Assembly: GCA_037074765.1 (NCBI GenBank)
Contig: JBAMDO010000093.1
Span: forward strand, 140,691-204,690
DNA: 64,000 nucleotides
Direction of reading: 5' to 3'
Source of the DNA: Mansonella perstans
Taxonomy: Eukaryota > Nematoda > Chromadorea > Rhabditida > Onchocercidae
Positions 50,804-63,541 of this stretch are shown in pieces (position 1 is the stretch's first letter; each line of letters opens with the position of its first letter). The translations under genes were made by a program, and so were the position numbers. A model generated the notes under the pieces. The model was given only the letters and a program-made list of their open reading frames with translations. It ran no database searches and was not told where the DNA came from.

Positions 50804-53800
50804 TCAAATCAGCATCTTCAAATTCAAGTCACCAGTCTGCATACGTTTGCATTTGGCTCGCCGATTTTTGAACCAGATTTTGACATTGTGCGTAGAGATT
50901 GGTGGATAACTTTGTCTATATTGACAACTGTTCAGTGCCTCTGTGTAGTGGTCAATCTGAAGTAGTAAAAAGTTAATGTCACCGAAGAATGATTGCGATA
51001 AGTTTAATTTGCTTGTATCGATAGCAAAAAGGAAAAATTCGGGGATTCTTATATTTCTTCGAGTCGCTGCTTAAACTGAAGTTGCCAACTGTGTGTTTTT
51101 TTTCGATTACCCGTGCTGCGACAAAAATCAACGTACTTCGATCGGCTTGATCAAGTAATTTTAAAATGCGTGAAAAATGAATGAAAAAAACAATATTTAG
51201 ATTTTTTCTGCACTGAGTATTTGATAAATCAAGGATTTAACAGATTTAATTTTTGTGAGATTTAGAGCAAATGGGTTCAAAAATACGATCTGCAATATCA
51301 ATTGGGATTTATGCCAATGGCATTAAATCTTAAGCATATAAAGTATAAGCAAAGTAATGGTTTCAATATTAATAACAAACACGGCGTAAGGAATTACCTG
51401 AAGCCAAGTAGGATGTGGATTTTCTTCAAACCATTTTTCTAGGACTGGTAACTCCGTGAGTGGGTCGAACATTAACCTTGATCGAGCAACTGTGTTGGCC
51501 GGTGCTTGCGTTTGTTGTGGTTGCCCTGCTGTACCGTTACCATTTCCACTGCCATTACTTGTTAACTGCTGATGTCCAACAATTTCTCCACCAGCGAAGG
51601 GCTTCGGCGATATTGATGCATGACCACCATTTAAGTCAAAAGATATTTCCGGAGATGAAGTTGCGGAATCCTGCAAAAAATTAAAAAGTGCGGCTAACAT
51701 TATTTTCTGAAGATTAACGGAAGTAACCAATGGTATTCAGTGCTTAAAAAAATTATTTGCTACAAGTATTAAAATATCATGCAGCTTGTAGAATATTTGA
51801 AATACTTTCTGAGACTTGAAAAATTTGCAATAAGAATACCTGTTTCAGTGCGGAAACCTGATCGAAACCACAATCGCTGGCGCTATGCACACTGACATCA
51901 TCATTCGGTGTCGGTGATTCTGAACCTCCTTCAATACGCTGCAAAAGTTTCACTTGCTTCGAAATGCTACAAGCAGTAACTAATGTATTCGAAAGTATTG
52001 CTGATGTATAAGCAAACAATTCAATGTTCTCTTCCATGTCAAGTCACTTTCTTCAATCCCAACTTTTTTTCTTCTTTTTTTTTGTTTTAAAATGCCAAAA
52101 TTTTCATACGTAACTTCAGAGTGATACAAAAACTCTTCACAGAACAAATAAGGCCTTTACGCTTCATACTTCATCGCCGATCAAATTTCAACTTCTTTTT
52201 ATGATTTATGTTCACTTATTTGTTTCAGAAATATAATTCGTATTCATCAAACACGAAATCGACAAAAAGTTAACAAAATGCTTACTTCACTACTGCTTCC
52301 ATTGGCTTGCTTGCTATCCAATAAACTGTTAAAGTCAAATTTAGATCGGAATTCACCGGATGGACTAGAATGTGACTGGGATGGAAGTAAAACAGATGAT
52401 TGCATCACTGATGATGGACAGTTTGTTACAGCAGTATGATTCGATTGAGGTGACTTCCTGCAAAAGAAGTCCAACAATCAAATAATAGTATAATCTAGTA
52501 AAACTTCAGCAACGAAAGTAATTCGTAAAAGTTCCCCAGCACAATTCGTTCAAAAAATTTGGACAATTCTAACTAGAAAACTTCCAAAAAAAGCATTGCA
52601 TCACATCGGAATATATCCCCATTTTTGAAAATTTTTAGGTAACGTAATAAAAAAAATTCCAAATTTGATTCTGCATAACGGCATGATCAAAATTATTGTG
52701 TTTCAAGGAAAACATTAGAGTCGAGACTTCAAAGTTATTTTTCACGAAGGTTCAAAGACTTCATGAGTTAAAATTTCCAAATTCATTTTTCAGAAACCTC
52801 TAAACTGATGCTCCTCAATGTTATTTAAAACTATTTGAAATTTAGCTATTAGAAAAACTGTCTTCGGCAGAAAAAAACCGAAATTTTTATTTTTATAAAT
52901 TGAAACACAAGACGATAGTTTTACTATCGGAAAATATATAATGAAGACTAATGGATAGTTTTTAATAATTTTCTCAATCTAAAAATGAAAAGTTCTTATG
53001 AGAATAAAGTGATGAATTTTGCAGGTTACAGTAAATATTTCCCTGTTAACCACTTTGTTCCACATTTAGAAAATCCAACCAGCAGAGGCGGTGATAAGAT
53101 AAAGTTCGTTCTAACGCAATAATGCGTCAAGAACATGATTATTTGGAAATTTCAAGGTAATATTATGCATGCAACTTCCGATGTTACACAACTTCGTGTT
53201 CGGTGCGTCGAATGTTCCAGGAAGGTCTACTAATCTAACTATTAAAACTAATCACTTCAATTCTACTTCGATTATGAATGATCTTATTTAACACTTTACT
53301 AACTCCATCAGTATACCTCGAATCAGTTACAAGAATAAAAGTTTTCCACTTTTAATAACTTTCACCATTCAAACCGTAAGTTATGGAACAAGAACACAGA
53401 ACCTATTGGCAGCCCGTTGATTGGTAAACCAATTACAGATTTGTTGATATGTTACTTTAACGTTATGCCGTCGATAACTGGAACCATTGAGCACGTTCAT
53501 ATAATTAATCAATTTCTGCCGGGATGGATTGGGATCGGTACGAAACCATCGTTCCAATTTCGGTATTTCCAGCAGATGATTGAACCTTGTGATATATGGA
53601 CTGCAACGATTTCAATTATTTGCCCTCTCCACTATTTATCAAAATAATTCCAGACCTAATAATTCAAATTTTTGCATTTAAAAAGAATTTAAATAAAGCG
53701 ATCGCAGTAAAACATTCTTCTGCTTTTATTTCGATAAGAAATGCATAAAAGTTGGCGTACTACCTCTAAATAACGAAGAATTTGATTAATTGTTTTCAAA

Positions 53801-56800
53801 CATCATATGGAATGCTTTTAGTTACATATCTGGTTGCTTACATTCCCTTTACTTATCCTAAAATCCTCCTATATCAAGTTTAAATTTATTTTGTTTACAT
53901 GTGAGGCCAATTAGACTCAGAGTTTAAGTGGTCCCTCAGTCTCTCCAACCTCTTTATAATCTAAAATATTGAATAGCAAAGATAAAGTGGGATATTGTGA
54001 AGCGAAAGGTAAGTAGGAAGTAAATATCGCAAATATAAACAACGATAACCGTACGGTGATGGATAATCCTATTTTGCTGAAAAGCCATCATCATAAATCC
54101 ATCTCCACCTGTACTCGTTCATCGTTATTTTATAAGCTATTTTATAAACCCCTTATTTTTCTTCACAATATGGTGATATCCCTCAAAAATTAAAAAAGAT
54201 AATTCAATTTCCAATGTGCAATTAATCCTGCTGCACAATCTGTAATACGCCCAATTCAATTCTGCTATAGAAATGCTCGAACAATTCGGCTCTTTAAACA
54301 AACAACGCATGAAATGGATGAAGTCATGATTAATTTAAACTTAAAAAATATCGGCTTTTCTTAGGAGATTACATATTCTTTCTTATTGTTCTATCTGTCT
54401 GTTATTGTTATACTCATTCACTCATTAACTATTTATTCGTTAAATGTTTGTTTGTTTGTTGTTCGCACATTTGCATCACTAAAGAAGTTCATTGCTTCGA
54501 TTACAGGTCATTATCACTTTCAGAAAACAGGTCTTGAAGAAAACTTCGCTATATCTCTTCTATCTTTGACCTCTTGTAAGATCATGGAAACTGGTTCCCA
54601 TTGACAACTGCAATACTGCAGTACGGTGTTTACATGACTGCACCTCTCGAACCATTTTCCCGTTTTCTTTCTGCCCTTTCTTCTTCACAACTTGCCCGTG
54701 CATTTTTACCTTCTTTTTTCTCTTTCCCCTGATTTTAACGATCCTCCGAAATTTTGTTTGTTTTTTTTTTATGGTTAAATTTAGTGTTGAAAGAAAGTAA
54801 TTACTGCCGCCAGCACTAAATTAAAAGAGGTTGCTCTGTGATCGCCTTTCACGTCGGGTTGAATCGCTTTACGATACTCGTATCAATGTTGATCTGTCGC
54901 GCTGCCTGACATCGATATTTTTCACGGTTGATCAGTGCCTAAACTCCACTCTTAACCCTTTACTATTAATGTAAGTAAGCGATATAGAATACAGTGTAAG
55001 GAGGAAGAAAGCAAACTCAGAGCAAATTGGGCAAGTTTTAATCAACTGGCTCGCTCGTCAGGTGATTATAAATATTATACAATTTGCGCTATAGCAAACG
55101 AAGTCTGAGTGGTAATTGTAGAGGAGCAGATAGGAAAAAGAAAGATGACGTCGTGATGATGATCGCTGAGAGAACGATACCAGCGACTATAATAATGATA
55201 AACAGAGGTAGGACAAATAATTTAATGCGTTGCACTGTCATCTTCGTCAACAACTATCACGTTATCTGATTTATCAGTGTGGAAAAGATCTGCAACAATT
55301 TAATAATACCCATAACTATAGGAAGTTATGTTGGATTCAGCTTCCAGAAAGTGATTTCAAGTATCACTGGTGAGTATACGCATCTGATTACGCCATTCCT
55401 CTATACTCCTCAAGTTCGAATTTCATTGAACTGTCGTCAAAACTTGTGCTATATCTTAATTGTAACCAACTGTGATATGACTATATACATTTTCGCAAGT
55501 TTAAATCTCGGAATGATCTTAGGTATGTTCATAGATGATATGTTATCTTCTATCCGGTTATGTCTTTTGTAATTTTGAAAAAAATTGGTTTTCACTATTT
55601 TCACTCCCATAAATTTTTTTGAACTTAATATTATCAAAAGGTTTTCAATTACGTAAACTGGCTCAGAGCTTAAGTTAAACAAAGCAAGTAATCAAAAAGC
55701 AATGGAAGGGGGAAATAATCGAACAATTTGATAATGGAAGCAGTTCTTAATGATCAATCATATTAATCATATCAGTTTATCTTTCACCTCACTTTAGCTA
55801 ACAAATTGTTTGATGGTGCTTTGAAAAGATTATGAACTTCGTCTTTGCACATATGTCACAAATTTCTGGCCTCTAACTGCTCACACTTGTTCAATTCTAA
55901 ATTTCAAAAAGCAAAAAAAAATAATCAAAATCAGTCTTATGATTCGGTTGTTTTTTTTCTTCAGTGAAATCAATATCCATTTATCTTCCAAACTGGAGTA
56001 GTGTTATACCTGATTGATGAAATATTTGTGATTAACATAATTAAAAACAGAAAAAATTCTCATTCCCCTGCTTATCAAATTTATTCAAGCAATTCGATTG
56101 TTTCCGTATTCGGGGAAAGCGACGAGGTGTTACTGATAGTTGATTGGTGGGTTTACGTTGATGATGATGTGATGATGGTGATGAATAATGTGATGCATAA
56201 ATTTGTGCATCTCTTTCTATGGTTAGTGGAGAATAGATGCCGGAATTGCAGCAGAGTAATGTACGAGAATGAAAGTTTGTAAAAAACTTAGACAGCTAGT
56301 AATTCATCAGCGAACCGCACATGCATCCAAAGCAATAATCGAAAAGCTCTTTAGCTTTCTCCTGCATGGAAGAGGAAAAAACGGGATCCTGGATGCACCC
56401 CTGAACTGGATACGATATGTCTCTTTGAAGATTGTTAAAATTAGTAATAAAAAGCAAAAGTGAATTAGGATATTGTTTGAGGTATGAGCAGTATTAGTTA
56501 TTGGTTATTGATATCCGGAATATCAATATATGTAGCAGACATTTCCGGATATGCTTAGTATCGTTTTAGATTCATTCTTTCGCCTTACCATAATCCGATG
56601 AAAATGAAGTTAACCACAAAATTTGTAGCTTTACTGAGGTGAATGGTTGCAAATCTTTGAAGGTAGGATTTCTTCCTTCTCCTCATCTCTTTCTTAATTC
56701 TAAATCGCTAAGTACACAATAAATCAGTCTCTATCTTAATCTCCTACTCTTTCTTCACCAGCAGTTAGTTAAGGTTCAGTACTAGTTAGTCAGTAAGCAA

Positions 56801-59800
56801 GCTATCTTAAGCTGAGTACTACCAATACTTAAATCCTAAATGCATACTGTACAAATGAAAGTTCTTTAAACTATAATCAAATTCACCCAAATTCCCCTTT
56901 TTTTTTCTCCTCTTCTTTTCTATCACTTTTGTCAACTCCGACAGCACAAAATGCGTTTATAGAAATAAAAAGATTGACGAATCAATGTTCTGACTCAAAA
57001 CATTTATAAAAGTATAGAAAAAAGAATGCTGAGAAAGGAAAGTGTTGTAATTAATAGAAGAGTGGCGTAGAATGATCCTCATCAAATCCATATTTTAATC
57101 CTCAACTCTGTAGTTGATCCCTATCTTCTCCAATACTTCTCAAAAATATTGCATCCTCATTAGCTTTAGAAAGGGCATGAATCATTCCGGTTAAATTATT
57201 CAAAAACTGTCATATATGAACGGTTAGCCAGCTGCACTGAGATTTGTGATGATCGCTGCTTCATATCTACATGTATATGCATTTATTTGTTTATTAATTT
57301 ATTTATTCATTTATATGTGTGATCTCCTGTTCGAACTAAGTCACTCAGTTCAGTTTTTGTTAAACAGAGAACCTTAGAGAATGTTAGGACCGGAAACAGC
57401 TGCAGAATTTGACAATGCAGACATTTGATGAGATCATGATGCATAATTGCTTGAAATGCATTATATCTTTTACAAAAACGATAAACATGAGCTTAAAATC
57501 AAGAATGTAAAAAGTGTCAACGACCAATTAAGAGATCTGAAAACTTTCGGAAATAATATCTATTGACTTAGGAAACAGAGAATGGATTTATTCCTCGAAA
57601 TAATCCGTGCATATTCTACTGTATTGTTAGGGAACATATAAATTACCGCTTATCAAGCGAAGAGCAGGAATTAATAAGGTAAAAGCAATGATAAGGACTT
57701 TGTAATTCCATAAAGGATTTTTCGAAAACTTCTCTTTTGCAAAAGTGTCAAATTTTCTAAGTAATTTGTTACAATTGTCGAGAAATAAATTTTTTGGTAT
57801 AAAGAAGTCTTCGGAATCAATTTCTCTTAAAGACAGTTCATGAGCATCGTATTTAATAGACGAATATGATTAAATGCAAAAAAAAGAAAAAAAAAAACGG
57901 TTTCTATTAAGCATTTGCGATTTATCGGCAGTTCAACAACAAAAATATTATCAGCTCACTCAATTTTGAAATTAATAAGAACTGCCAAGAGACGCCTGAA
58001 TGGATTACTGTTAGCAGTAAGATATTTTCTTATCAAAGACTTAATCCTGTCAGATAAAGAGAATTATTATTGCTTAAGAAATCGCCTTTAGGATAATGCG
58101 CCAACTTGTCTTTATGTGCCTCAAAAAGCGAGGCACAGCAATTAAAGAGTTGACAAAATAAAATGTAACCTTTTTCTATCGATGTGATTATCATCCAGCT
58201 GCTCCAACCATTCATTAATTGCCTGGATTTGATCAAAATTGAGCATTGATGGTTCATCACCGGCTACTACTTGTAGTATCAGATCCTGCAATGTTAAGAT
58301 CTAATGGTGGGCGACAAAAAAAACCATGAAATCAAATTAAAGCTAGCCAAACTTTCAGGCCATGAAAAATAAATAACACACCTCTAATATCGATAAGACA
58401 AACACAAATGATTTTAAATAAAATCTCCAGACTCTTGAATCAAGAGTAGTAATATTTACCTTCATTAATAAGATAAGAATACTCTTACACTGAGAAAGAA
58501 AATCCTTATGGAATTAACCTTAATTTGTTGATTATCAACAGTAGAAAGGATGTGTGGTTGCTTCATAATGGCTGCTTTGAGAAGACGTTGCCTGAGATCC
58601 GAAATGCACTGTGAACTCGACGCATCTGTTGAGGATCTGCAACACATTTTTTCATTTCTATTTTTTTAATTTACATGTAATTCGAGTGTAATATTACAAG
58701 TATTTGCTCTCTCACCAATAGCGAACTTCGAAAAGAACGCGTTTTACTTTTACTTCCTTCCAAAAATGAAGCATCAATAGTTTCTTGCAATTGATAACAA
58801 GTTAAGGTTAACCGATGCAATTCTTTTAAAATTTCTGAAAGCTTCAATCATGTAAGCCAAGTGACTCTTGGAGAATAATGGTTAAAAATTTAATAAATTG
58901 CGAATTGTTTTTTGTAAGCTATTTTTTATATGGTATATAAATTTTTATACACCACATAAAAAAGTCTCTTGTAGACTTGGAAATTCTCGAATAATCAAAA
59001 GTTTCTTGAGTTTCTTGGAACTTCCTAAATGCTTCACGCAGTAAAAGACCTAAATGTATCCCTCTCTTAGATCATCTTCGGTGATTTTGTACCGATGGAA
59101 GGATGGATAGATAGATGGAAGATAAATGGGCGAATGGATGAATGCAATGAATGAATGAATGAATAAGTGAGTGCATGAATGAATGAATGAATGAATAAAT
59201 GCTTTTTTTTTTTCTTGCGATGAGATGACTGGAGCAGAATGTACTTCTATTCCAACGATATTTGCATTTGCTATGTGAATAAGAGTTGCGCATGCCATAG
59301 TTTATGTGTACAGGAAGGACGAAATCAGACAAGTGAGAAAGCGATGCATGAATGATAGCTATTGTGATGGATCTAACCTAGGCATGATTTCTTGCTGCTT
59401 GCTGCTTGATCGGTCGAGTTTTCTTCCATCTTGTTTTACGTTTTGTTAAAATTTGAGTAAAAGAAGGTGGCAAGAAAGGACACTTACTGTTTGTTAGCTG
59501 GATGAAGCAATTCGCGAAGTATGGGCCAAAAAGAGAAATTATCACTCTTTTGTGTAGTGCGATGGTATGTGTGTCTAAGTGTCCACGGATAGAAGAATGA
59601 AAAGCTAACGGAGGTTTGATGAGATGATTCACGGGAAAGTTAGCCAACATACTTATCTCTTTTCCCCTTCCTAACATACCTTTTTTTGTTTTCTCTTTCC
59701 ATGGCCGTCTTGTCTTGGGATATTTCCCTCTTGGCATGATGAATTTACCACTGAACTAACGTAAGCCAATCGCCGCGCCGCTCATAAAACTCCTTTTCCT

Positions 59801-62069
59801 TATCCCTTTTAAACAGGAACAAATATTATATGAGTCCTTTTGCAAATATGTGCTTAAACAATTCAGAAATTGTCATTCTAATCGAAACCATAAATTCGGA
59901 AGAGATTTTATTTCCTCCTAATATTATCAGCAATATGTAATCGAAACCTTACCAAATGAAACTTCGCTCAAAAAGAATTACTGACTTGTAGCCAAAGGCT
60001 AATCATTAATAACCTGTCTGCAGCCAAATTCTTGTAGATTTATATTTAATCGACATCAAGTTATGCCAGTTAAATTGAACGTCATTTCTAATCAGATATC
60101 GAGCTTGAGAATTATGATCCAATTGCCTATTTTAGTGGACAAATCCTGCACAGTATGAAATACTGCATGAAGCTATGTTTTACTGGGTCAAGTTCTTCTC
60201 AATGTGCCTGACTTATTTTTGGGGCTATCGACGATAAAATCCTACTTTAGAAACAAAACTAGAATGCACTTCTAAAAAGTACAATTTAATTGCTATAAAA
60301 ACAGGATTCAAATATTTTTAAAGTTCTTTCGGGAACTAAAAACAAAAATCACGAACTGTTTAGTTAAAATTTTAAGAGTAATATGATTGCTGATATCTTT
60401 GAGCAATGATTCCACCGTATCGTCTAAATTATCCGTGATCTGATCGAATGGCAACGCTTTCCAATTTGCTACCTGCACCAAGCCTGCAATTTTAACATTT
60501 TTTCCAATTAAAAAATGTAGAATTAAAAGTCATTAATTGGATTAAGTTGCAGTAACAACCTTGATCAACGTAGCTTGCGAGACAAACTGAATTTAAGCAG
60601 GAACAAAGAAATATAATTGTATAACTTGTTTATCTTCGTCTGATCATAAATTATGCATCAAACCAATAAATGATAAAAATCCCAATGTATTTAATATATT
60701 TCACACATCGAAACACATGGTATATCTGAAGTGCTTCACATCAAATTTGATCCAAAGCTTACTTCTCATCCAACTCCTTCATCACCAGTTCAAATGAAAT
60801 GTTTGCCTTCTTGTAAGACAATAATTTGTGTATTGCATAGGATTGATGATTAAATGGGATGATTTGTTGTACTATTTTATTCTTGCCCTGCTCATATTAT
60901 TATTCATCTCTTATCAGCTTATCTCAATTAATATAGTTATTACTACCATCATCACCATTATGATCATCCGTCCTCTCAGACATAAATAGGAGCCGATCTA
61001 TCTCCTATCATCTCCTACTCCTTCTTATCAGTTAAAAGATTCGATGATGCTTTTTCTTCACACAGCTTGATAGCTTAGAATTTGTTTGCAGAAGACTGAG
61101 TTTTATATTTACTGTCATCATTCTACTAATTTATTTTTAAACGAATAATAAATAAAAATGATAATTTTAATAGAATTTTTTTTTTTGACAGACTCAGCAA
61201 TGATTCCTGAATTAAACACTTATATTCAAAAGATCGCGTTTCCACTTGCGTTAGAAGGTCATCGATCTGTGAATTTGCATAGTTTAGATATAGCAAAGAA
61301 TGCTGTACCAGAAAAATCGAAATTTTGCTTGGAAAAGAACAAAAAAAAAAAAGTGATTTTTGATTGCAAGGCATGATTTGGACTTCGAATTCATTCAATA
61401 CAGGAAAGACGTTGCATCTAAATAATGCAAAGCAAGTTTATTCAAATTGTATCACATTTTTTCTTGCTTTCTTTAATTAATTCATTTTTTTTTAAAATGT
61501 ATTTCTGTTAAGGAATTTCGAGAAGTAACGGGATTTTCTGTGCAACATTGTGTTAGTATCTATTTAGTTCGGTAATGTTAGGTCATGAATACTGGTACAT
61601 CTCACTTCGCTAATTCTTACTTGTACATAATACTCTTCTTACTTACTTATTTTCTTTCTTGAATGAAAAAGAGCAGTGAAGTAGACATCAATTTTCAATT
61701 TCAGAATTCACAAAGTAATGCGTGACTGTTGCTAACTGGTTGTTATTTGCATTGAGTTATGTAAGAATCATGAAGATTTAGGAAAAACCAGTTTTTCCTG
61801 GATTTCTATTGTACGCTGCTAATTGCCAACGTATTGTGCTGGCCGGATGGCAGGAATGAATAAGATGATATTCTGTTTCGTGCTGGAACTTTCAAAATGT
61901 TATCTATTTTGTTCTTTGTGAGGATCTCATCGCTGCACAAGTGGTACAAGAAAGACAGGAAGAAGACAAGATACGACGTTATCTTGTTGGAACTTACGGT
62001 TTTACTGTCATTTTGTGGCTCTGATGGATGACAGCACTTTTTTCTATTATTGTTGAAGAGCATCCCTGA
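50804..62069 (-). CDS. dve-1: DVE-1 / SATB-family homeodomain transcription factor
   Basis: The domain order is that of Drosophila Dve and C. elegans DVE-1. An N-terminal region is at 62069-61998 and 61932-61815. A SATB-type ULD domain follows: 61266-61190 ([14 protein letters not shown]), a 27-base exon 60586-60560, and 60472-60353 ([19 protein letters not shown]). The CUT-like domain is at 58636-58519 ([19 protein letters not shown]) and 58285-58170 ([18 protein letters not shown]). Homeodomain 1 is at 53600-53403 ([18 protein letters not shown]). A Ser/Gln-rich linker lies at 52.45 and 51.9 kb. Homeodomain 2 is at 51670-51398 and 50956-50804 ([17 protein letters not shown]), with TGA at 50806-50804. 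Phases fit from the CUT-like exons through both homeodomains. In C. elegans DVE-1 takes part in the mitochondrial unfolded protein response with UBL-5. The true start is not found, and exons between 60.35 and 58.64 kb are incomplete (candidates at 59.05 and 58.83 kb). An intron of about 4.6 kb separates CUT-like domain and homeodomain 1. Confidence 0.85.
59097..59201. repeat. Tetranucleotide microsatellite (GGAT / GAAT)
   Basis: GGAT/AGAT-like units at 59097-59120 pass into runs of GAAT (59147-59164 and 59176-59198). They lie in a dve-1 intron. Translation on the minus strand gives a spurious Ile/His/Ser/Phe-rich frame. Confidence 0.9.
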
Positions 62070-63191
62070 CTGCTAAGATATATTTCGTTTCCGTATCCCT
62101 TCCCCGCTTTTTTCTTGTTCTCCCACGTCACCATTTCATTCCAATTAATAACTTGTTTTAAGGAATAAGCACTCTATCAATTACCCCCTTTCCTCTTGCC
62201 GTTCTGGAATAAGCACTTTTTACCGGAACTCCTCTCAGCATTGTCCTTGATATTATTTTTTTTCTCTATTTTCACCAAAATTTTTCACAAAACCACAAAA
62301 CAGGTCTGCTTCCCTTATTTTCAAATCACAACGATCTTCTTCATCGTTAAGTGATGCAATAAAAATTTAAGGTGCATTAACAGCAGTGTTCTTCTTATCT
62401 CCTAATATACGGTTTGTCAGAAAATCAGATGAAAGTTGTGAACTATAAGGTAATAAAGGTACTTCTATATTTGCATATGTGACGAAAAACTACCTTTTAA
62501 AATATCACTAAAATTCGGTCATAGAATATCAATAACAAAAATGGCTTTCCGAATATTATCTTAATATCTTCCGGGAATTTTGAAACATCTTGATAGCTAA
62601 GTAACGCTTCTCTAACTTTTACAATTGCTTATTCAAGAAATATTTAGTGAAACTATATTGTAATTACAATATATAAGCTTGATCCATTCTCTTAATAGTC
62701 GATCGAAAGAACTGGTGTAATAAAATATTGTCTCTCCAGCACTACAGTGTAGATAAAGATGGGAAGAGGAAAAAGTGAGATAAACTGCCAATTCTCGGAG
62801 AATATGTCAAAGGTAATTAGCGACAACAAATCCTCTTTTAGTAGGAAAAGGAAAAGAGAGAAAGATAACGTAGCAAGAAGATATGATGAGTGGTTGAAGG
62901 CGGATAACAATGCTACTAAGATGCAAAACAAGTGGTTGAAAAAGAGAGATATGTTAGGAGGGTCATAAAGAGACAAAGTAGCGCTAAAATATGAAATAAA
63001 CTCACTATTTGAATCGAGTTTTAAAAAATTAAAAAAAAAAATTTGATAAGATAAAATTGGATTGTCTCGTTCAGCTTCCTCTTGTTCTGCCTTCTAAAAG
63101 CCAGTTATGTTCAAATTTCAGAAAACACTGCGGTGCAAAAGAAGATTTTTAAAATTTCGCTAAATCACATGTCTTTTCTTTACTATTCCAG
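62070..63191. other. Upstream flank of dve-1 / between divergent genes
   Basis: No firm exon. A 69-codon + frame at 62759-62968 (SFSRKRKREKDNVARRYDEW) is charged and helical and could be an early exon of the + strand gene that follows, but it lacks a good donor. Confidence 0.35.
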
Positions 63192-63541
63192 GTGACCTTG
63201 ACAAAAATGGTAGAACATCGGCGATGCCAAGGTGAAGCCATTGATAGGATTGAAGATAGATGCGCAATAAGAGAAAAAATATTTCGAATTAAGATTTCAA
63301 TCTGTAACTTCTATAAACTCTGTATAACTTAAAGCAACGATTTAGATGACGAAATTAAATCGAATTTTCAGGTACACCTAAAACTTATGCTAGTCCTTGA
63401 GAATCAAATTGCTGACTATTTACCAATGAGCACAGCTAGTAGTTCATTCTACTGATTTTAGAATTTAATTTTAATGAAATATTGCAGAAGACTTAGCACT
63501 ATACATTGATTCCGAATTCAAGCGTTTTATGAGAATCAACG
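63192..63541 (+). CDS. Exons of an unrecognised + strand gene running off the window
   Basis: Three blocks have good acceptors: 63192 (after CTATTCCAG; KMVEHRRCQGEAIDRIEDR), 63372 (after TTTTCAG; LVLENQIADYLPMSTA) and 63488-63541 (after ATTGCAG; DLALYIDSEFKRFMRIN, ending at a strong GTAAGT donor). The second and third join in phase at a GTAGTT donor. The first and second do not join in phase, so an exon may be missing between them or the first may be wrong. The content is charged and helical. Family not recognised; the gene continues beyond 64 kb. Confidence 0.4.

Noticed and set aside
59050..59332. Minus-strand frames rich in Ile, His, Ser and Phe
   Set aside because: They are translations of the GAAT/GGAT microsatellite.
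59378..59737. 119-codon minus-strand frame in a dve-1 intron
   Set aside because: Basic and Pro-rich, without splice borders that fit its neighbours and with no family signature; likely chance.
61158..61376. + strand frame beginning [16 protein letters not shown] after a T-rich GACAG
   Set aside because: The minus strand here matches the SATB ULD pattern ([10 protein letters not shown]) and joins in phase to the upstream dve-1 exon at 61815-61932. I prefer that reading, though the + acceptor looks good.
61922..62030. + strand segment reading [20 protein letters not shown]
   Set aside because: The minus strand here has a donor (GTAAGT), a 65-base intron with a long pyrimidine tract and an acceptor, joining two dve-1 exons in phase.
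62692..62976. 94-codon minus-strand hydrophobic frame
   Set aside because: Phe/Leu/Ser-rich complement of a purine-rich + strand; no start or splice context.
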